A stretch of 18,826 nt of DNA from JAFDVL01 sp043736395 (GTDB lineage: Bacteria > Acidobacteriota > Blastocatellia > RBC074): the NCBI GenBank assembly GCA_043736395.1, contig JAYTCQ010000094.1, forward strand, positions 1 through 18,826, written 5' to 3'. A program made the translations under genes and the position numbers. Of the stretch, positions 1 to 7,634 are shown piece by piece (position 1 is the first letter of the stretch; each line of letters opens with the position of its first letter). The notes below the pieces were generated by a model, which ran no database searches, was not told the DNA's origin, and worked only from the letters and a program-made list of their open reading frames with translations.

Positions 1-19
1 TTAGTTGATCTTGTTTTTT

Positions 20-39
20 CTCCGTGTCCTCCGTGGTTC
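20..39. repeat. Partial dispersed 'CCGTG' repeat arm at window start
   Basis: This stretch (ctccgtgtcctccgtggttc) closely resembles the right arm of the hairpin at 9000-9029 (cttcgtgttcttcgtggata), with t/c differences at regular places. It is probably one arm of the same family of intergenic hairpin repeats; the other arm would lie before the window. It may mark the end of an upstream gene. Confidence 0.5.
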
Positions 40-102
40 AAAATTCCTTCTGCATTTCCTTTCTACTCCTAAACTTGCTGGTTATACCATGCAGCCAAAT
101 TG

Positions 103-131
103 TTGACATCGCTTGGTCTGTCTTCTAAAGT
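103..131 (+). promoter_or_regulatory. Candidate sigma70 promoter for the 251-5917 cluster
   Basis: A perfect TTGACA -35 box (103-108) is followed after a 17-bp spacer by TAAAGT (126-131), which matches the -10 consensus at four of six positions. Transcription would start near 138, leaving a leader of about 110 bases. An 8-bp direct repeat (aattactg at 137-144 and 149-156, 12-bp period) sits at the predicted start and could be an operator half-site pair, but this is speculative. Confidence 0.45.
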
Positions 132-237
132 AATCTAATTACTGCAAGAATTACTGGCATCGAAAAAGTAAGAATTTAACGTAGTCCCTCTCACAACTTA
201 ACTGCCGCAGGCGTACTGTCTACGGTTCATTTTTCCG

Positions 238-243
238 AAGGAG
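238..243 (+). promoter_or_regulatory. Ribosome binding site of the Gfo/Idh/MocA gene
   Basis: AAGGAG lies seven T residues before the ATG at 251. It is one of the best Shine-Dalgarno sequences in the window and fixes the start of this gene. Confidence 0.8.
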
Positions 244-250
244 TTTTTTT

Positions 251-1606
251 ATGAGCGATACTTCAAGAAGAGATTTTCTCAAGACCACTTCGGCAGCTGC
301 CGCAGGACTGACGATCAGCGGATTGCCTGCCTCCAGCGCCGGAAAAGTACGCGGCGCAAATGACAAGATTCGCGTTGCCATCATTGGCGCAGGCGACCGC
401 ATGACGAGTTCACTGGTTCCGTCTTTTATGCAGTTAGCTGACGCCATGAATTTTGAATTGGTTGCCGTCTGCGACATTTGGAAGCATCACCGCGAAACCA
501 GCACGCAAAAAATTGCAGGCAATGCAAAGTTTACGGCAAAGGCAAAAGACATTGCGATGGCTCGCAATACGGATGAGCTTTACGCGATGAAAGATATCGA
601 TGCTGTGATGATAGCGACAGCAGATTTCCAGCACGCCTATCACGCCACCGAAGCCGTTCGCGCAGGCAAAGACGTGTACTGCGAAAAGCCTTTCGCCAGC
701 ACGATGGAAGATGCCCGCACTGCGTTGAAAGTGATTGGCGGATCGAAGCAGGTTTTTCAAGTTGGTACGCAGCGCCGCTCGACTACGAGTTATATGCGCG
801 CCAAAGAATATTTGGATTCAGGAAAATTCGGCGATATTGTTTTTGCGGATATGACCTGGAATGTAAATCAGCCAGGTCGCTGGCGTCGTCCGAATGTTGT
901 TCCGCTCATGAAAGAACAGGACACCGATTGGAAACGATTCTTGATCAACCGCGATCCGAAAATTCCATTCGATGCGCGTAAACATTTGGAATTCCGTTTG
1001 TTCTCGCCGTTTTCTTCCGGCATCCCCGATCAATGGATGGTTCACCAGATTGACACCGTGCATTGGTTCACAGGCATTCATCACCCAACCAGTGTTGTTG
1101 CCAATGGCGGAATTTATTTATGGAAAGACGGACGCACAAATTGGGATACGATGACGGCGACATTTGATTACACAGATTCAAAAACCAAAAAAGGTTTTCA
1201 GGTTCTATATTCTTCGCGTCAAACTAATGCCGCCGGAGACGTCAAAGAAATTTATTTCTCTAACGGCGGAACGCTCAATCTCGACACCAACAAAGTCAGC
1301 TCTGAAGGCGGGCTAAATGCCCGAATGGCAGCGCAGATTGAAGGCAAAAAAGCGAATCTATTAGAGCCGTTAACGCTCTCCGATGAAGGCGGACTCGAAA
1401 CCGCTGCCAACACCGGCGTAGACAAACAAACCGTCGCGCACGTCAAAAACTGGATGGAATGCGTTCGCTCACGCAGCAAAAAAACGAATGCTGATATTCA
1501 GGCAGCGTACGATCACTCCGTCGCGTTGTGTATGACGATTGCCGCAATCAAGACTGGCAAAAAAGTCACCTTCGACGATGCCAAACAAGAAGTCGTCACA
1601 ACGTAA
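251..1606 (+). CDS. Tat-exported Gfo/Idh/MocA family oxidoreductase
   Basis: A 451-residue NAD(P)-dependent oxidoreductase of the Gfo/Idh/MocA family, which oxidises or reduces sugars, inositols and related compounds. The N-terminus carries a twin-arginine signal (SRRDFLK, residues 5-11, then an Ala-rich hydrophobic stretch), so it is exported folded, probably with its cofactor. The Rossmann fold starts at about residue 40 with the dinucleotide-binding loop VAIIGAGDR (42-50). The family motif EKP is at 145-147 (CEKPF), and QIDTVHW later in the protein matches the conserved catalytic Asp/His region. Length is normal for Tat-exported members. AAGGAG seven bases upstream supports this start. It is first in a plus-strand cluster and 76 bp from a DUF6807 gene, a pairing I recall from Acidobacteriota, Planctomycetota and Verrucomicrobiota carbohydrate loci. 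The substrate cannot be read from the sequence. Confidence 0.93.
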   Translation: MSDTSRRDFLKTTSAAAAGLTISGLPASSAGKVRGANDKIRVAIIGAGDRMTSSLVPSFMQLADAMNFELVAVCDIWKHHRETSTQKIAGNAKFTAKAKDIAMARNTDELYAMKDIDAVMIATADFQHAYHATEAVRAGKDVYCEKPFASTMEDARTALKVIGGSKQVFQVGTQRRSTTSYMRAKEYLDSGKFGDIVFADMTWNVNQPGRWRRPNVVPLMKEQDTDWKRFLINRDPKIPFDARKHLEFRLFSPFSSGIPDQWMVHQIDTVHWFTGIHHPTSVVANGGIYLWKDGRTNWDTMTATFDYTDSKTKKGFQVLYSSRQTNAAGDVKEIYFSNGGTLNLDTNKVSSEGGLNARMAAQIEGKKANLLEPLTLSDEGGLETAANTGVDKQTVAHVKNWMECVRSRSKKTNADIQAAYDHSVALCMTIAAIKTGKKVTFDDAKQEVVTT

Positions 1607-1622
1607 AGTATGAACTCGGAAG

Positions 1623-1656
1623 GATGAGGGATGAATCAGGAAGTTCATCCCTCATC
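1623..1656 (+). repeat. Intergenic hairpin between oxidoreductase and DUF6807 genes
   Basis: Perfect 13-bp inverted repeat: gatgagggatgaa (1623-1635) and ttcatccctcatc (1644-1656) with an 8-base loop. Only a short T stretch follows (aattttc), so it is a weak intrinsic terminator at best. It could be a partial attenuator, an mRNA-stabilising stem, or a small member of the hairpin repeats seen elsewhere in the window. Confidence 0.6.
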
Positions 1657-1682
1657 AATTTTCACTGCTCAAGGAATCCCCA

Positions 1683-2738
1683 ATGAAACCCACTATTTTA
1701 TTCGCATTAATTTTAAGTTTAATTCTTGCGCCCGCTTCTTTCGCTGGTGGAAAAGGCGTCAAGATTGTCGAATCTAAAACCGCCAAACAACTTGACGTTT
1801 ATATAGACGGAGAATTGTTCACTTCGTATTGTTTTTGGGACGATCAAAAAAAACCGATCATCTATCCACTCAAAACCGCGAAAGGTACAGTCGTCACGCG
1901 TAGCTATCCATTAGTAAAAGTCGCTGGTGAACGGACCGATCATCCGCATCACATTTCTGCCTGGTTCAACTACGGCAGCATCAATGGCGTAGATTTTTGG
2001 AACACGCCGCCTGATTCGGTCAAGACCCAATACGACGCCGGCAAAATGGGAGTCATCAAACATCGGTCATTCAGTAAAATCAAAAATGGAAGCAATTCAG
2101 CTTCCGTAAATCTAACGATGGATTGGATCATGCCCGGCGGGTCAAAAATTATGCAGCAGGATGAGCAGATGTATTTCCGTTCAGCCGCTGGACTCCGCAT
2201 CGTGGATCGCGTCATTACGCTCACCGCGCAAGATAAAAAAGTAGTTTTCGAAGACAGCAAAGAAGGCGCGCTCGGCATTCGGATGGCTCGGCAACTGGAG
2301 GAACCTTCCACCAAACCCGATATTTTCACGGATGCGAATGGTGTTCCAACGACAGTACCGACGTTGGATAACACCGGAGTGGACGGAAAATACCTGACCA
2401 GCGAAGGTAAAATTGGCGAAAAAGAAGGCTGGGGCACACGCGCCAAATGGATGACGCTGAGCGGCAATATCAAAGGCGAAGATGTCGTCGTCGGCATTTT
2501 CGATCATCCGAAAAATCCAACCTATCCAACTTACTGGCACGCCCGTGGATACGGACTTTTCGCGGCAAATCCATTCGGCGCGAAAGAATTTACCAAAGGA
2601 AAAACGACTTTGAATTATACTTTAGAGCCGGGGCAGAAAATCACTTTGAGATTCCGCATCATTATCAACTCTGGCAAATTGAACAAAGAACAGACGGAAA
2701 CGTTGTATAATCAATTCCTGAAAGATATTACGCAGTAA
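1683..2738 (+). CDS. Secreted DUF6807 (PmoA-like) family protein
   Basis: A 351-residue exported protein with a Sec signal peptide (residues 1-21, hydrophobic LFALILSLILAPASFA). The mature part matches my memory of DUF6807, often auto-named 'PmoA family' although it is not the methane monooxygenase subunit. The recognisable region is DHPHHISAWFNYG, a His-rich motif that may bind a metal or sugar, followed by alternating beta strands and a C-terminal RFRIIINSG segment. AAGGA sits six bases before the ATG. These proteins commonly neighbour Gfo/Idh/MocA oxidoreductases, as here, and are thought to take part in polysaccharide or glycoside breakdown; no biochemical role is established as far as I know. 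Assignment to the family is fairly firm, function is not. Confidence 0.82.
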   Translation: MKPTILFALILSLILAPASFAGGKGVKIVESKTAKQLDVYIDGELFTSYCFWDDQKKPIIYPLKTAKGTVVTRSYPLVKVAGERTDHPHHISAWFNYGSINGVDFWNTPPDSVKTQYDAGKMGVIKHRSFSKIKNGSNSASVNLTMDWIMPGGSKIMQQDEQMYFRSAAGLRIVDRVITLTAQDKKVVFEDSKEGALGIRMARQLEEPSTKPDIFTDANGVPTTVPTLDNTGVDGKYLTSEGKIGEKEGWGTRAKWMTLSGNIKGEDVVVGIFDHPKNPTYPTYWHARGYGLFAANPFGAKEFTKGKTTLNYTLEPGQKITLRFRIIINSGKLNKEQTETLYNQFLKDITQ

Positions 2739-2758
2739 GGCAGTAAGAAGGAAATCCG

Positions 2759-3352
2759 ATGCAGGCACAAAATACAATTTTCGCAGAATCTGTTGCGACA
2801 ATTCCTAAAATCTGGACGGAGGAGTCGTTAGAGCAACTGGCGAGTGAAACCGATAAGCAGTATGAATTGGTGAATGGCGAACCGAAAGAAAAAGAATCCG
2901 AAGGTATGGAACATTCATATATTGCCGCAACTCTTACTGGAGAGTTACGGACGCATGTTAAATTAAAAAAATTAGGAGTCATTTTAGAATCAAGCGGCTC
3001 CTTCCGAATGCTCGCAGGCAACATTCGTAAGCCTGATGTGTCATTCGTCATCAAAGAACGGATCACAGAAAAACGTCCTTCGTTCACTGCCTTTGAAGGC
3101 GCTCCCGATCTCGCCATCGAAGTCATTTCCCCAACCGACATCTGGTGGGAAATCATGCAAAAACTTGATGAGTATTTTTCCAGCGGATGTCGTTTGGTTT
3201 GGCTCATCAGCCCTTTAGATCAAAGGGTTTTAGTGTATCGCCAGGAACAACGCAGTCAGATTTTAGAGTTGGGCGATTTATTGAACGGTGAAGAAGTTGT
3301 CCCTGGGTTTTCGATGCCTGTTGCAGATTTGTTTGCAGAATTTGATTTTTAG
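2759..3352 (+). CDS. Uma2 family (DUF820) PD-(D/E)xK nuclease-fold protein
   Basis: A 197-residue protein of the Uma2/DUF820 family, restriction-endonuclease-like proteins abundant in Cyanobacteria and other environmental bacteria, with unknown biological role. Family landmarks are YELVNGE (35-41), KPDVSFV (91-97, catalytic Asp93), GAPDLAIEVISPTD (114-127, catalytic Glu121) and KLDEYFSSGCRLVWLI (135-150). As usual in the family the classical ExK lysine is absent after Glu121; Lys135 on the following helix may replace it (inference). AAGGAAA precedes the ATG and the gap to the DUF6807 stop is only 20 bp, so it is probably co-transcribed. It has no obvious link to the carbohydrate genes around it and may be a mobile cargo-like insertion into the cluster. 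Confidence 0.88.
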   Translation: MQAQNTIFAESVATIPKIWTEESLEQLASETDKQYELVNGEPKEKESEGMEHSYIAATLTGELRTHVKLKKLGVILESSGSFRMLAGNIRKPDVSFVIKERITEKRPSFTAFEGAPDLAIEVISPTDIWWEIMQKLDEYFSSGCRLVWLISPLDQRVLVYRQEQRSQILELGDLLNGEEVVPGFSMPVADLFAEFDF

Positions 3353-3403
3353 AATTGTACTTGATCAATGTCAGCAAAGACTGACAAAAAATTTAGCTTT
3401 GTT

Positions 3404-3407
3404 GGAG
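3404..3407 (+). promoter_or_regulatory. Ribosome binding site that decides the UxaA start
   Basis: GGAG lies five bases before the ATG at 3413. The earlier in-frame ATG at 3368 has no comparable site, so the internal ATG is preferred. Confidence 0.65.
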
Positions 3408-3412
3408 AACAA

Positions 3413-4966
3413 ATGAGTATTGAATTATTGAAAGACTACGCAATTGTTGTGAGCGATTTGGACAATTTAGCCGTAGTCAAAACGCCTGTCTCGACCAGCG
3501 AACAATTAGACCTCAACGGAAAAATTATTACCATCACAGGTGAGGTCAATCCCGGACATCGTTTCGCAACTCGAGATATTCCTGCCGGAGAATTCGTTCG
3601 GCAGTACGGTCATCCCATCGGCACATCGCGGGGCATCAACGAAGGCGATCCGATCACGCCTTATAACATGTCGAATGACGTGCCGATTGTCCGTGAAATT
3701 TCTGAAGACCTTCACACTCCCGCGCCAACTTATTTTGACGAATTAGAACTCTCAACCTTTATGGGCTTTCGTCGCCCTGATGGTCGCGTCGGGACGCGCA
3801 ACTGGATTTTGATTGTCCCGACTTCAATGTGTTCTTCGCACGAAGCTTTGCAGATTTCTACCATCGCGGAGTTCACGCTTTGGAACGCACAAAAATATCC
3901 GAACGTCAGTGGCGTCACCGCAATTCCGCACAACAAAGGCTGTGGCTGCAATGATGGCTCTACCGTTGAAATTTTGATGCGCTCGCTTGCCAATTACGCC
4001 GATCATCCGAACGTCGGCGGCGTAGTCCTGATTGATCTCGGTTGCGAAAAAACCAATATGCAACTGATGACAAAATATCTGGGCGAACATAATCTGGCCA
4101 ATGGAAAACCTGTCGCACGCGTTGGCATTCAGGATGAAGGCGGAACACAAGCTGCCATCAAACGCGGACTGCAGTTAGTCGAAGAAATGCTTGAGGAAGC
4201 CAATAAAAATGCCCGTGTTCAAGTGCCTGCCAGCGAATTAATTTTAGGTTTGAAATGCGGCGGCTCTGATGGCTTCAGCGGATTGTCAGCCAATCCCGCG
4301 CTCGGCATTTGTTCTGATTTATTAATTCGCAACGGCGGCACTGCGCTGTTAACTGAAATTCCTGAATTCTGTGGTGCAGAGCATTTACTCGCACAACGTT
4401 CGAAAGACGCAAAAACAGGACGCGATGTTTATGCTTTGGTGGATTGGTACAAAGATTACGCTTCAAAATTCGGCGGCGTGCTGAATGAAAACCCCAGCCC
4501 TGGCAACAAAGCGGGCGGACTTCTCAACATCACAATTAAATCGTTAGGCGCAATTGCCAAAGGCGGGACTTCACGTGTTGAAGGTGTTATCAATTACGCC
4601 GAACGTGTCAGAAATCGCGGATTGAATTTGATGCAAGGCCCCGGCTACGATCAGGAATCAACTCCGGGTCTGGTCGCTTCCGGCGCAAATATTGTAGTTT
4701 TCACAACGGGACGCGGCACAACCATCGGGAATGCCATCGCACCTGTCGTGAAAATGTCATCAAATACCGCGACGTTCGAACGAATGAAGCACGACATTGA
4801 CATCAGCGCCGGTGGCATTATTGACGGCACGGAAAGCATCAAAGAAGTTGGTGAAAGATTATTTCAGCATATCTTGAAAACTGCTTCCGGCGAAATCCAA
4901 GCGCACGCAGAAACCAATAAACATCGTGAATTTCAAGTGTGGGCGGAACAAGCAGTCGCGCTATAA
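3413..4966 (+). CDS. UxaA-family altronate/galactarate-type dehydratase
   Basis: A 517-residue sugar-acid dehydratase of the altronate hydrolase/galactarate dehydratase family, which removes water from aldonic or aldaric acids to give 2-keto-3-deoxy acids. An N-terminal SAF domain (about residues 10-90, with GEVNPGHRFATRDIPAGE) precedes the catalytic part. Characteristic motifs are GFRRPDGRVGTRNW, PHNKGCGCNDGS, LGLKCGGSDGFSG, TEIPEFCGAEHLL and GPGYDQESTPG; the Cys/His residues in these motifs are the likely metal-binding positions. Both halves (often separate UxaA N and C regions) are fused in one chain, as in full-length family members. The frame can be extended 15 codons to an ATG at 3368, but GGAG upstream of 3413 and the SAF domain start favour the shorter form. 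It lies 60 bp after Uma2 and 6 bp before the metallo-hydrolase, so it is probably in one operon with the latter. Altronate, galactarate and other acids cannot be distinguished here. Confidence 0.88.
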   Translation: MSIELLKDYAIVVSDLDNLAVVKTPVSTSEQLDLNGKIITITGEVNPGHRFATRDIPAGEFVRQYGHPIGTSRGINEGDPITPYNMSNDVPIVREISEDLHTPAPTYFDELELSTFMGFRRPDGRVGTRNWILIVPTSMCSSHEALQISTIAEFTLWNAQKYPNVSGVTAIPHNKGCGCNDGSTVEILMRSLANYADHPNVGGVVLIDLGCEKTNMQLMTKYLGEHNLANGKPVARVGIQDEGGTQAAIKRGLQLVEEMLEEANKNARVQVPASELILGLKCGGSDGFSGLSANPALGICSDLLIRNGGTALLTEIPEFCGAEHLLAQRSKDAKTGRDVYALVDWYKDYASKFGGVLNENPSPGNKAGGLLNITIKSLGAIAKGGTSRVEGVINYAERVRNRGLNLMQGPGYDQESTPGLVASGANIVVFTTGRGTTIGNAIAPVVKMSSNTATFERMKHDIDISAGGIIDGTESIKEVGERLFQHILKTASGEIQAHAETNKHREFQVWAEQAVAL

Positions 4967-4972
4967 AAATCA

Positions 4973-5917
4973 ATGCGCCTCAAAAAACTCATCATCCCAA
5001 CTCCGTTTCCAGTTGGTCCGATCAACATTTATTTGGTAGCCGAAGACCCGATCACGTTGATTGATACGGGACCGAAAACTGATGAAGCCATTGTCGCGTT
5101 AACTTCACAAATCAAACAACTCGGATTTCGCGTGGAAGACATTCAACGCATCATTCTCACGCATACGCACGAAGATCATTGCGGTTTAGCGAACTTGTTG
5201 CAACAAGCCAGTGGCGCGCCTGTCTACGTTCACGAATGGGAGAAGCACAATTTAGCCGAGCGCGGAAAAACGCGTGTAGATCGAAATCTGCTCGAAAAAG
5301 CTGGCGTGACAAATGAAGAAATCGCACAAATGTCGCAGCATTACGCGCAGGTCAAAAGCTACGCCGAAGCTGTTGAGAATTTAATAACGTACCGCGATGA
5401 ACACGAATTTGAATTTGCTTCGGGAGCTTTAAGTGTCATTCACACACCCGGTCACACGCCCGGTAGTTCGTGCTTATGGCGCGTCGCCACCCGAACGTTA
5501 ATTGCCGGGGATACTATCCTGAAAACCATTACGCCGAATCCGGTCTTGAATGTTGATCCCAGAAACAATTCACACCGATTTCCTGCGCTGATAAATTATC
5601 TAAAATCCATCACACGCCTGCAAACATTAGCTCCGACGTTGATTCACACTTCGCATGGCGATGATGTTTCAGACTTTGATGAATATGTCGCACGGCTGCG
5701 CAAACACACCTACAACCGTCAAACAAAATTGCTGAGCCTGATCCCGAAGGAAGGCATCAACGCACACGAAATGGCGTATTTGTTATTTCCAAAAGTTAAA
5801 GATGCTTCTCGTTTTCTGGCTGTTTCTGAAACGATTGCACATTTGGATTTAGCTGTTGCTGAGGGAAAATTGCGAATGGAAAATCTTGCTAAAATTGATC
5901 GGTTCTTTCGGGTTTAA
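4973..5917 (+). CDS. Metallo-beta-lactamase fold hydrolase (LACTB2-like)
   Basis: A 314-residue MBL-fold hydrolase. The zinc ligands are visible: THTHEDH (63-69: His64, His66, Asp68, His69), His161 in HTPGHTPGS, Asp180 in AGDTIL and His228 in HTSHGD. After the catalytic domain (to about 235), residues 240-305 (KLLSLIPKEGINAHEMAYLLF and onward) fit the small winged-helix domain found in LACTB2-type enzymes. No signal peptide, so cytoplasmic. The gap to the UxaA gene is six bases and there is no clear Shine-Dalgarno, suggesting translational coupling. Family members cleave thioesters, lactones, RNA or phosphoesters. Next to a sugar-acid dehydratase a lactonase or thioesterase role is attractive, but that is inference. 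The stop codon lies directly before the inverted-repeat element at 5918. Confidence 0.88.
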   Translation: MRLKKLIIPTPFPVGPINIYLVAEDPITLIDTGPKTDEAIVALTSQIKQLGFRVEDIQRIILTHTHEDHCGLANLLQQASGAPVYVHEWEKHNLAERGKTRVDRNLLEKAGVTNEEIAQMSQHYAQVKSYAEAVENLITYRDEHEFEFASGALSVIHTPGHTPGSSCLWRVATRTLIAGDTILKTITPNPVLNVDPRNNSHRFPALINYLKSITRLQTLAPTLIHTSHGDDVSDFDEYVARLRKHTYNRQTKLLSLIPKEGINAHEMAYLLFPKVKDASRFLAVSETIAHLDLAVAEGKLRMENLAKIDRFFRV

Positions 5918-6031
5918 AATGCAGAAGCCCGCACGTAGTAAGGGCGCCTTTACATTAGAGATATTTTAAAGCTAATTGCGGAATTTTTGAGATGAGTACC
6001 GGCGCCCTTACTACGTGCGGGCTTCTGCATT
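5918..6031. repeat. Inverted-repeat element with perfect 31-bp arms (MITE/REP-like)
   Basis: The left arm 5918-5948 (aatgcagaagcccgcacg then tagtaagggcgcc) is an exact reverse complement of the right arm 6001-6031, separated by 52 AT-rich bases with no ORF. The right copy continues to 5994 (ggtactc when read on minus), and that extended unit recurs at 18792-18826 with three mismatches in 35, so the repeat unit is about 36-38 bp and the element is two units in inverted order. It sits between convergent genes: it begins at the base after the MBL stop and covers the last codons and stop (tag) of the minus-strand gene. It could act as a bidirectional terminator. No transposase is present; no target-site duplication is obvious. 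Confidence 0.85.
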
Positions 6032-7633
6032 CTGTCCAAGTTTTTCAAACGAATTCACTTTCACGCCGCTGCGCCAATTGGCATTCAATCCAATCTGAAA
6101 GGCTTCGATTTCTGAAGCAAAATATTTTGTCATCACCTTAAAACTCCGATGAAAGCGCAGGCGTGGCGCAACCAAATATAACAACGGAGATTGATCCGAA
6201 ATTTTGATTCCGGCAAATAATCCGCGTCGTTCAAATTCTCCGCGCAATCTTGCTTGTTCAACTCGCAGCCAATAATCAAGGCCTTGCAACGGGAGCTGCA
6301 TATCTTCGACGGCTTTGATTTCAATTATAACCAAACGCCCGTGATGATTAATCGCTAGTAAATCCAGCACGGAACGTTCATCGCCGAGCCACGTTGGAAT
6401 TTGCGCGTACACAAATTCCGGATCAAGCGTCGCATCCAAAATCCGAATGTTGCGGCGCAACAAAGATTCGAGCCAAGCCTCGCTGCGCAGGCGATAAAAC
6501 GGGTGTCTAAGTTCATTCGGATTCGCGTTTCTGTGCGCGACAATTTCATTCACTAAATTTACGAGGGCGGAAAAATTTCCTTCGGTTAATGTTTTTCGTG
6601 GCTCAGCTCGAAAATATTTTGCTGCAATTTCATCAGGATAATGCGCGACGCCAAACTTAATTTGTCGCCGCTCTGCATCGTACGTCCGTGCAAATTCCAA
6701 GCCGCGAATTGAGTAACTTTCAAATTTACGATGCGCGTCTTCGCGGACGTCAATCACGTCCGGTGCAAGACTTACTATTCGTTCGCGCCACACATTGACC
6801 GGCATTTTTTCAGCTTCCGCCCAAATCAATCCGCGTGGATGAACGTTCAATAATTCGGCTTGCGAAAATGGTTTGACGGATTGCAGCAAACGTTCGCTTT
6901 CATTAATCTCAAAACATTCGACCTGCAAATTTATTTTCGAGAAATTCAGGAGTGTTAGCCCCTCTAAAACGGTTGTCGCTTTGCCGTGCGGTACGCAGAG
7001 CCAAAGCCTATGAACAGTGGTTTTTAGCTCCGCCGCCCAGACCAATCCATTCGTAATGATGCCGTCAATTTCTGTCTGCGATTCGTGTTCATTGATGCCA
7101 ACGACTAAAATATTTTGCTGCTGGTAATTCAGCATAAATCGAACGTATTGCGCGGGTTGCGCTAACGAAAATTTCCCGCGCAGGCTGATGCGTTGCACAC
7201 GAAGGTCGTGAAAATTCTCCTGCAAAATTGCCATTAATAATTCTGAGTAATTCGTCCGCAGCTCATTCGTCGCAAGTTCTTTCTTATTAACTGAACTTCG
7301 CCAATTCGCCGCATCGCGGAGTGCAAAATAAAAAATATCTTTCCCCGTTCCGCGAGAAGCGCGAAAAATTATTTCGGCTTCTTTTATTTCGTACGCCGTC
7401 ACGCGCCAACTCTGCGAACTGCCATCCGTCCACCACGAAAAAATTAATTTGCTCCACTCAACACTAAATTCAAAATTGCTTCGACTGAGCGCAACCTGCG
7501 GCGATTCATCCGTCAATAAAAGCCAGTCATTATTCGCGAGCAGGGCGCGTTCAATTTCATACTTCGTTGCGGACGCGGCTTCTGAATCAATTATTTGCTT
7601 CAACAGGGTTTTGTTTGCTATCTTTTCTACCAT
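6011..7633 (-). CDS. Unnamed 540-aa protein with C-terminal PD-(D/E)xK nuclease-like domain
   Basis: No named family recognised, though I have an impression of similar hypothetical proteins in Acidobacteriota. The C-terminal part (about 385-535) has a nuclease-fold signature: Glu386 on a helix (RLRSEAWLES), Asp424 in VLDLLAI, Glu438-Ile-Lys440 in LVIIEIKAVED, and Gln450 in LPLQGLDYW, the classical E...D...ExK...Q layout also seen in NucS/RecB-type nucleases. The N-terminal 1-110 and middle 140-275 parts are mixed alpha/beta; the middle holds VRFMLNYQQQNILVVGI and RLWLCVPHGKATTVLEGLTLL, which may be a second, degenerate nuclease-like fold (speculative). No signal peptide or membrane segment, so likely cytoplasmic. 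The last residues (NAEART) and the TAG stop are encoded by the right arm of the repeat at 6001-6031, so the original C-terminus may have been changed. Its ATG is one base from the start of the divergent zinc-ribbon gene, and no clear Shine-Dalgarno is visible. Confidence 0.8.
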   Translation of the reverse strand: MVEKIANKTLLKQIIDSEAASATKYEIERALLANNDWLLLTDESPQVALSRSNFEFSVEWSKLIFSWWTDGSSQSWRVTAYEIKEAEIIFRASRGTGKDIFYFALRDAANWRSSVNKKELATNELRTNYSELLMAILQENFHDLRVQRISLRGKFSLAQPAQYVRFMLNYQQQNILVVGINEHESQTEIDGIITNGLVWAAELKTTVHRLWLCVPHGKATTVLEGLTLLNFSKINLQVECFEINESERLLQSVKPFSQAELLNVHPRGLIWAEAEKMPVNVWRERIVSLAPDVIDVREDAHRKFESYSIRGLEFARTYDAERRQIKFGVAHYPDEIAAKYFRAEPRKTLTEGNFSALVNLVNEIVAHRNANPNELRHPFYRLRSEAWLESLLRRNIRILDATLDPEFVYAQIPTWLGDERSVLDLLAINHHGRLVIIEIKAVEDMQLPLQGLDYWLRVEQARLRGEFERRGLFAGIKISDQSPLLYLVAPRLRFHRSFKVMTKYFASEIEAFQIGLNANWRSGVKVNSFEKLGQNAEART

Positions 7634-7634
7634 T

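Noticed and set aside
1970..2497. 175-codon open frame on minus inside the DUF6807 gene
   Set aside because: Fully antisense to a gene with a signal peptide and family motifs; Ser/Pro-rich low-information translation and no ribosome binding site.
5918..6031. CRISPR-like or IS interpretation of the inverted repeats
   Set aside because: Only two inverted units around one spacer and no transposase or cas gene; dispersed repeat or MITE/REP-like element fits better.
2759..7633. A defence island made of Uma2, the nuclease-like protein and the MBL hydrolase
   Set aside because: The genes differ in strand and are separated by a repeat; no helicase, methylase, toxin, reverse transcriptase or integrase is present, and the MBL gene is joined to a sugar-acid dehydratase.
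7449..7634. 62-codon N-terminal extension of the zinc-ribbon protein
   Set aside because: It is antisense to the start of the nuclease-like gene and lacks family-like sequence; the zinc ribbon begins at the ATG at 7635.
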